11,462 nt of DNA from Ectocarpus siliculosus (taxonomy: Eukaryota; Sar; Phaeophyceae; Ectocarpales; Ectocarpaceae): assembly GCA_000310025.1 (NCBI GenBank), contig FN649734.1, forward strand, positions 4,467,511 through 4,478,972, in the 5' to 3' direction. The notes beneath the pieces are model-generated. The model was not told where the DNA came from and made no database searches. It saw only the letters and a program-made list of their open reading frames with translations. Positions 8,783 through 11,462 of this stretch are shown here, in pieces; the first letter of the stretch is position 1, and each line of letters opens with the position of its first letter. Position numbers and translations under genes: made by a program.

Positions 8783-10520
8783 GGGAGAGAGAGAGAGAGC
8801 TGGCCCGTGCACCCCCCCCCCCCCCCCTCACGGAAACAGAATAAGGGTCTTCTTGAATCCCTCACCCCTCCCCGAACAACGAACGGGCACTCCGCTTCCC
8901 GATCGTGCACAACAAGAGGCCTGATTTTTGCGACGGCCCACATGCGTGTTTTTGTTTTGTTTTGTGTGTGTTTGCGAAACGCAGGCTAGAGGCTTGATGC
9001 GAGCGTGGGGGGGTGAGCATGAGGAGAGGTTCAAGGACGAGATGACGCTGCTCAAGATGGTCACGGCTAGGGAGCACGCCGAAGCCTCGGACTACTGCAA
9101 GCTGGTGAAGTACTTCTAATGTCGCTGGCAACGTAGATGTACCTGTTATATGCTCCTGCGCAAATGTTGGGGCCGTGTGTACTACGACGGTGGAGTTGCT
9201 CGTGATGGGAATATGGTTTGCTTGCTTTGTGCAACTGGATATGTGTGTGTGTGTCGGTCGAATCCGGACGTGCGGGGAGCGCGCAAGACTCAAAGACAAC
9301 TGAAAATCTCAACAGCAGCATTGCATGTACCTGTAAGACGAGTAATCGGAGCCTTGAGAGCTTGGGTAACAACATCAGAGCCGGCGGCGGCAACGACGCT
9401 CAATCATGTATCGACCACAACGACACTACCAATGGCAGCAACAATGCCGACGACACCAACAAACGCTATCCAAGGTATCACCTACAAGGGCGACGACACC
9501 CGCAAAACAATGTCCCCCCCCAAAAAACACGGAACACACCGCACAGGTTCTCACGCACAAGTTCCGAGTGAAGATCTGCCTGGCGACGTCAAAGCTCCTC
9601 AACGCCTTCCTGGTGAACAAGGGGCTCCTTCTGGTCATGCACATCCTCAACACCCGGGTGCAGTTCGTGCTGGAGGAGCGGTCCCCTCTGCCTTTCGCGC
9701 AGGCAAGCCAAGACCGACGAGCCTTGACGAAAGTATTCATTTGATCGACTCAATCACAGATATTTCTTGGCGCCATTTTCGCACTCTGAAATGCGTCTCT
9801 AAATTGTATTATCGGCTCCTCACGGTCGGTGCTCCCGCTGTCGCCGGCACCTCGACTGCCGCCGCCGGAGGCATCGTTGCCGAAACGCAGAAAAAACTAA
9901 CCGTTGGAGATAGTACATACGCAACCTCAATGGGAAGGACTTTTTGAAGTCTTTGCGGCAAGGTATGTTGCGTGCGAGGAGAAGCTTGTGCGTAACTCAA
10001 GGGCTGGACCTGAGAAAAAAGACCTGTTTTTTTCTGTATTTTCCCCTTGCGTGCAGTCAAAGCTTAAGGGTTTACTTGCGGGGAAAGCGGACATGTGCTC
10101 TATTCGCTGTTACTGCTGCCCTTGTAGTAGCGATCCCCGGTGTCCTGCGTTGTATGGGCGAGCCTGGAGGAATCTTCGTACACGGAACAAGAAGGCTTTT
10201 TTTACCTCGATCGAGAGCTTGTACGTGGAAAAGGGGAGACAATATAACATGTAACGCATACTTTCACCTCGAACGGTGTTGTTTTTTGACGTCGTGGGAG
10301 ACCCTTGCCCCCCTACAGCAGTAGAGTGCCGTCGAATCCGTCTAGGAAAACAGAGGGGCCGCGTTGAGATAGGGGGTGTTTGCCTTTGTGGTCCCCTCTG
10401 CCGCTGCGATACACGGACAGAACAGATCGGTACCCTCAATTTTCTGTTGTCGTCAGGTGTGTGTTGTCGTTGCTACCGCTGCTCACAACCTTTTTGTTCT
10501 CGAAGCTGGTGTCTACCGTT

Positions 10521-10551
<31 letters not shown>

Positions 10552-11132
10552 TGTTCGCCCTGTTCGCCACACCATACACGAAAATCGTGCACACACACGA
10601 AGCGCTTTCTGTTTTCAGCCGCACTGGGACCGGCGTCTTTTCGTTCCATTGGTTACCCGGTTAACGCGGGCGATGCTAACAACAAACCATACGCACGCAA
10701 ACGCACACAGGTTGTGCGATGCGGACCAGACGATGCCTTTCCGGCCGCCCTCAGACCTCGCTCGTCCGACGACGACAAGAGCAAAGAGGAGTCTGGAGCG
10801 GCACGCGATACGCCGCCATCGAAGGCGACTAAGGAGCCTGCCGCCCCCGCCACCACCGCTGGGAGGGGCGGAGGCCGCGGGGTACAGGAGGAGGACCTCA
10901 AGTGGGCCGCCGCACCTCCGATGGAAGTGGCGCTGATGAAACAAACGGAGCGGGACGTAAGTGTTTGCATTGGTTTTTGTCTCTCGAAGTGTTGGGTTGG
11001 CTACCGGGTGGTGGTGGGGGGGGGAGGGAGCTGCTGTAGTATTAATAGCATGGAAGTGTGATTTGCTTCGATTTCATGTTGCTTGGGCTGTCTAGACACG
11101 CCTCATCTCACGATTACCGCTTCTTTCTTTCT

Positions 11133-11223
<91 letters not shown>

Positions 11224-11462
11224 TTGTTTCTCGACCTTCTTCTCCCCACCCTCCATCCACAACGGTCCACACAATACCACCCCCATCGCTTCCCACAGGC
11301 GGCCGCGTCCGGCCTGTACTACCCACTCAGCCTCGAGCCAAAGGCGATGAAGATGAAAACCGACCCCCCCACGACAACAACAGCAGCGGCACCATCGCGG
11401 CCCACCGCCACTTCACCGGGAACAAATGGGACGGCCACCTCCCCCCCCGCCGTCGCAACAGG
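5060..11462 (+). CDS. TAF5: TAF5, TFIID subunit 5, 5' part (7 exons, runs off right edge)
   Basis: TAF5 is a scaffold subunit of the general transcription factor TFIID, which acts in the nucleus at RNA polymerase II promoters. Joining 5060-5179, 6764-6958, 8042-8179, 8985-9104, 9547-9702, 10711-10956 and 11299-11462 gives about 379 residues. Residues about 17-40 (DPDIVVKYLERLGVTPETTR) are LisH-like. Residues 41-72 are Lys/Glu-rich, then Gly/Asp-rich. Residues 106-243 form the TAF5 NTD2 domain, with the signature YRPELEAVMFPVFVHCYLTL, and later HKFRVKICLATSKLLNAFL, which parallels the SKFVLRIS segment of homologues. Residues 244-379 are a low-complexity linker. Known homologues then have six to seven WD40 repeats; none is in the window, so about half the protein is missing. 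ATG 5060 is the first in-frame ATG in its open stretch. All introns are phase 0. TAF5L, the SAGA paralogue, is an alternative, but the single-copy TFIID form is likelier. Confidence 0.87.
6521..6636. repeat. Degenerate (CAA)n/(CAN)n tract
   Basis: About 115 nt of CAA, CAG and CAC triplets grade into a CCA-rich end. Read on the + strand it would give Asn/Ser/Thr runs and on the other strand Leu/Val runs. It lies in TAF5 intron 1, so no product is expected. Confidence 0.8.
6637..6690. repeat. Perfect 23-bp direct repeat, period 31
   Basis: CAACCATCGAGAGTACCTCT plus GTC occurs at 6637-6659 and again at 6668-6690, separated by 8 nt. It is a recent-looking local tandem duplication just after the CAA tract. 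Confidence 0.9.
6764..6958 (+). CDS. TAF5: TAF5 exon 2 (charged linker)
   Basis: The acceptor is CTCCATAG|G and the donor is GAGAAG|GTGAAG, phase 0 at both ends, 65 codons. It encodes VERKKLEEKKARLLAGGDDG, a Gly/Asp/Glu stretch, and then DDVRAFARRQGMDAAVRDGD before ILEGSPEK. The first part looks like a charged helix that continues the LisH helix. No homologue is recognisable from memory. Exact in-frame junctions with both neighbours support it as an exon. Reading through the donor reaches a stop at 7001. Confidence 0.72.
6991..7126. repeat. Imperfect direct duplication, period about 79 nt
   Basis: A block of 6991-7060 resembles 7069-7126. Both contain GGGCA-TAGTAG, a CCCTTCGCGAGGAT / CCCTTTCGTGAGGAT core, a T-rich middle and GTCTTGAA. 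The copies differ by several substitutions and gaps. Confidence 0.6.
7271..7304. repeat. Telomere-like G-rich stretch
   Basis: GGGGTTACGGGTGTGGGTCG followed by GGGTTAGGGTTGGG resembles degenerate TTAGGG/TTTAGGG repeats. It is very short and lies inside a TAF5 intron. Confidence 0.4.
8042..8179 (+). CDS. TAF5: TAF5 exon 3 (NTD2 start)
   Basis: The acceptor is GAGTCCACAG|G and the donor is GCCGAG|GTGCGA, phase 0 at both ends, 46 codons. It encodes VEQAYRGLSEFVAASWELYR and then PELEAVMFPVFVHCYLTLVM. The YxxELxxxxFPxFxHCYLxLV pattern is the strongest TAF5 signature here and identifies the family. Confidence 0.92.
8180..8984 (+). other. TAF5 intron 3 (805 nt)
   Basis: This is a GTGCGA...ACGCAG phase 0 intron with a GA microsatellite (8740-8799) and a C-run (8812-8827) in its 3' third. 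I see nothing else in it. Confidence 0.83.
8740..8827. repeat. (GA)n microsatellite followed by poly-C
   Basis: An interrupted GA tract spans 8740-8799, with GGG interruptions. After CTGGCCCGTGCA it is followed by a run of 16 C (8812-8827). Confidence 0.93.
8985..9104 (+). CDS. TAF5: TAF5 exon 4 (NTD2 middle)
   Basis: The acceptor is CGAAACGCAG|G and the donor is AAGCTG|GTGAAG, phase 0, 40 codons. It encodes ARGLMRAWGGEHEERFKDEM, then TLLKMVTAREHAEASDYCKL. This matches the NTD2 segment in which animal TAF5 has EAKxFxxKF...LxxLTxxEH. If the intron were retained, a stop would follow at 9117-9119. Confidence 0.87.
9105..9546 (+). other. TAF5 intron 4 (442 nt)
   Basis: This is a GTGAAG...CGCACAG phase 0 intron. 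Its 3' half is rich in CAA and CGA triplets, with a C-run at about 9512-9520 before the acceptor. It holds nothing coding. Confidence 0.83.
9547..9702 (+). CDS. TAF5: TAF5 exon 5 (NTD2 end)
   Basis: The acceptor is CACCGCACAG|G, phase 0. It encodes VLTHKFRVKICLATSKLLNA, then FLVNKGLLLVMHILNTRVQF up to SPLPFAQ. This corresponds to the last helices of TAF5 NTD2 (SKFVLRIS...LL..L in homologues). The right edge is uncertain. GCGCAG|GCAAGC at 9703 is a good GC-type donor. A GT donor at 9733 (CGAAA|GTATTC) would add ten residues in the same phase. Confidence 0.85.
9703..10710 (+). other. TAF5 intron 5, probable GC-AG type (1008 nt)
   Basis: This is a GCAAGC...CACACAG phase 0 intron if the donor is at 9703, or 978 nt if the GT at 9733 is used. 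It contains the (GCC)9 tract at 10524-10550 and a doubled CTGTTCGCC directly after it. The remainder shows no recognisable element. Confidence 0.65.
10524..10550. repeat. (GCC)9 trinucleotide tract
   Basis: A perfect GCC tract, potentially poly-Ala in one frame, is followed by two copies of CTGTTCGCC. It lies in TAF5 intron 5. Confidence 0.9.
10711..10956 (+). CDS. TAF5: TAF5 exon 6 (linker)
   Basis: The acceptor is ACGCACACAG|G and the donor is CGGGAC|GTAAGT, phase 0, 82 codons. The first two thirds are low complexity (Asp, Ser, Lys, Glu, Ala, Pro, then GRGGGRG). They are followed by EEDLKWAAAPPMEVALMKQT. That end may correspond to the short IxWGLLEDSxEE-type segment between NTD2 and the WD40 domain in plant TAF5; this comparison is tentative. 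The exact acceptor could differ, since the start is not constrained by conserved residues. Confidence 0.75.
10957..11298 (+). other. TAF5 intron 6 (342 nt)
   Basis: This is a GTAAGT...CCCACAG phase 0 intron with the strongest canonical donor in the window. A (CT)n tract (11137-11224) fills much of its 3' half. Confidence 0.83.
11137..11224. repeat. Long (TC)n microsatellite
   Basis: About 44 TC units with one interruption near 11202, on the coding strand. It ends 74 nt before the acceptor of TAF5 exon 7. Confidence 0.96.
11299..11462 (+). CDS. TAF5: TAF5 exon 7 (partial, cut by window end)
   Basis: The acceptor is GCTTCCCACAG|G, phase 0. It encodes AAASGLYYPLSLEPKAMKMK and then a Thr/Pro/Ala-rich low-complexity run, open to the last base. 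It fits the pre-WD40 linker, where homologues have a basic/Pro-rich stretch. The window ends in CAACAGG, so a donor could lie right at the edge. Confidence 0.75.

Noticed and set aside
10380-10664. ORF with a hydrophobic/poly-Ala stretch before TAF5 exon 6
   Set aside because: The Ala run comes from the GCC microsatellite and there is no splice or homology support. It is treated as intron.
11092-11326. Minus-strand Arg/Glu repeat ORFs
   Set aside because: They are produced by the TC/GA microsatellite read in reverse. The same holds for the Glu/Arg ORFs at 8626-8989.

Overview
The window is nuclear DNA from a eukaryote with intron-rich genes. It holds parts of two conserved genes on the + strand, arranged head to tail. 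The exons are short (72-246 nt) and GC-rich. The introns are long (325-1584 nt, mean about 770 by my coordinates), begin mostly with GTG or GTA, and are full of microsatellites. A filamentous stramenopile, in particular a brown alga such as Ectocarpus or a kelp, fits this gene architecture best. That assignment is inference; nothing in the window proves the species.

Left part (1-3318): the 3' end of the gene for CDC27/APC3, a TPR subunit of the anaphase-promoting complex (APC/C). Five exons (340-488, 814-919, 1454-1576, 2516-2587, 3247-3318) join without a frame break into 173 residues. They cover about four C-terminal TPRs and a short acidic tail that ends at TAG. The gene starts left of the window. 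Two of its introns contain nearly identical copies (about 96%) of a roughly 316-bp repeat (1-316 and 2147-2464). Each copy ends in a C-run that leads directly into the 3' splice site.

Middle (3319-5059): 1.74 kb with no convincing coding sequence. It presumably holds the CDC27 3' UTR and terminator and the TAF5 promoter and 5' UTR.

Right part (5060-11462, open at the right edge): the 5' half of a gene for TFIID subunit 5 (TAF5). Seven exons (5060-5179, 6764-6958, 8042-8179, 8985-9104, 9547-9702, 10711-10956, 11299-11462+) give about 379 residues: a LisH-like N-terminus, a charged acidic linker, the TAF5 NTD2 helical domain, and a low-complexity linker. The WD40 propeller expected in this family would lie to the right of the window. 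All six introns are phase 0, and one probably uses a GC donor.

The two genes serve separate housekeeping processes (APC/C-driven cell-cycle proteolysis and RNA polymerase II transcription initiation). I see no sign that they work together. No tRNA, rRNA, CRISPR array or autonomous transposon was found. The most notable content is the paired intronic repeat, the intron-phase bias, and simple repeats placed at intron 3' ends.
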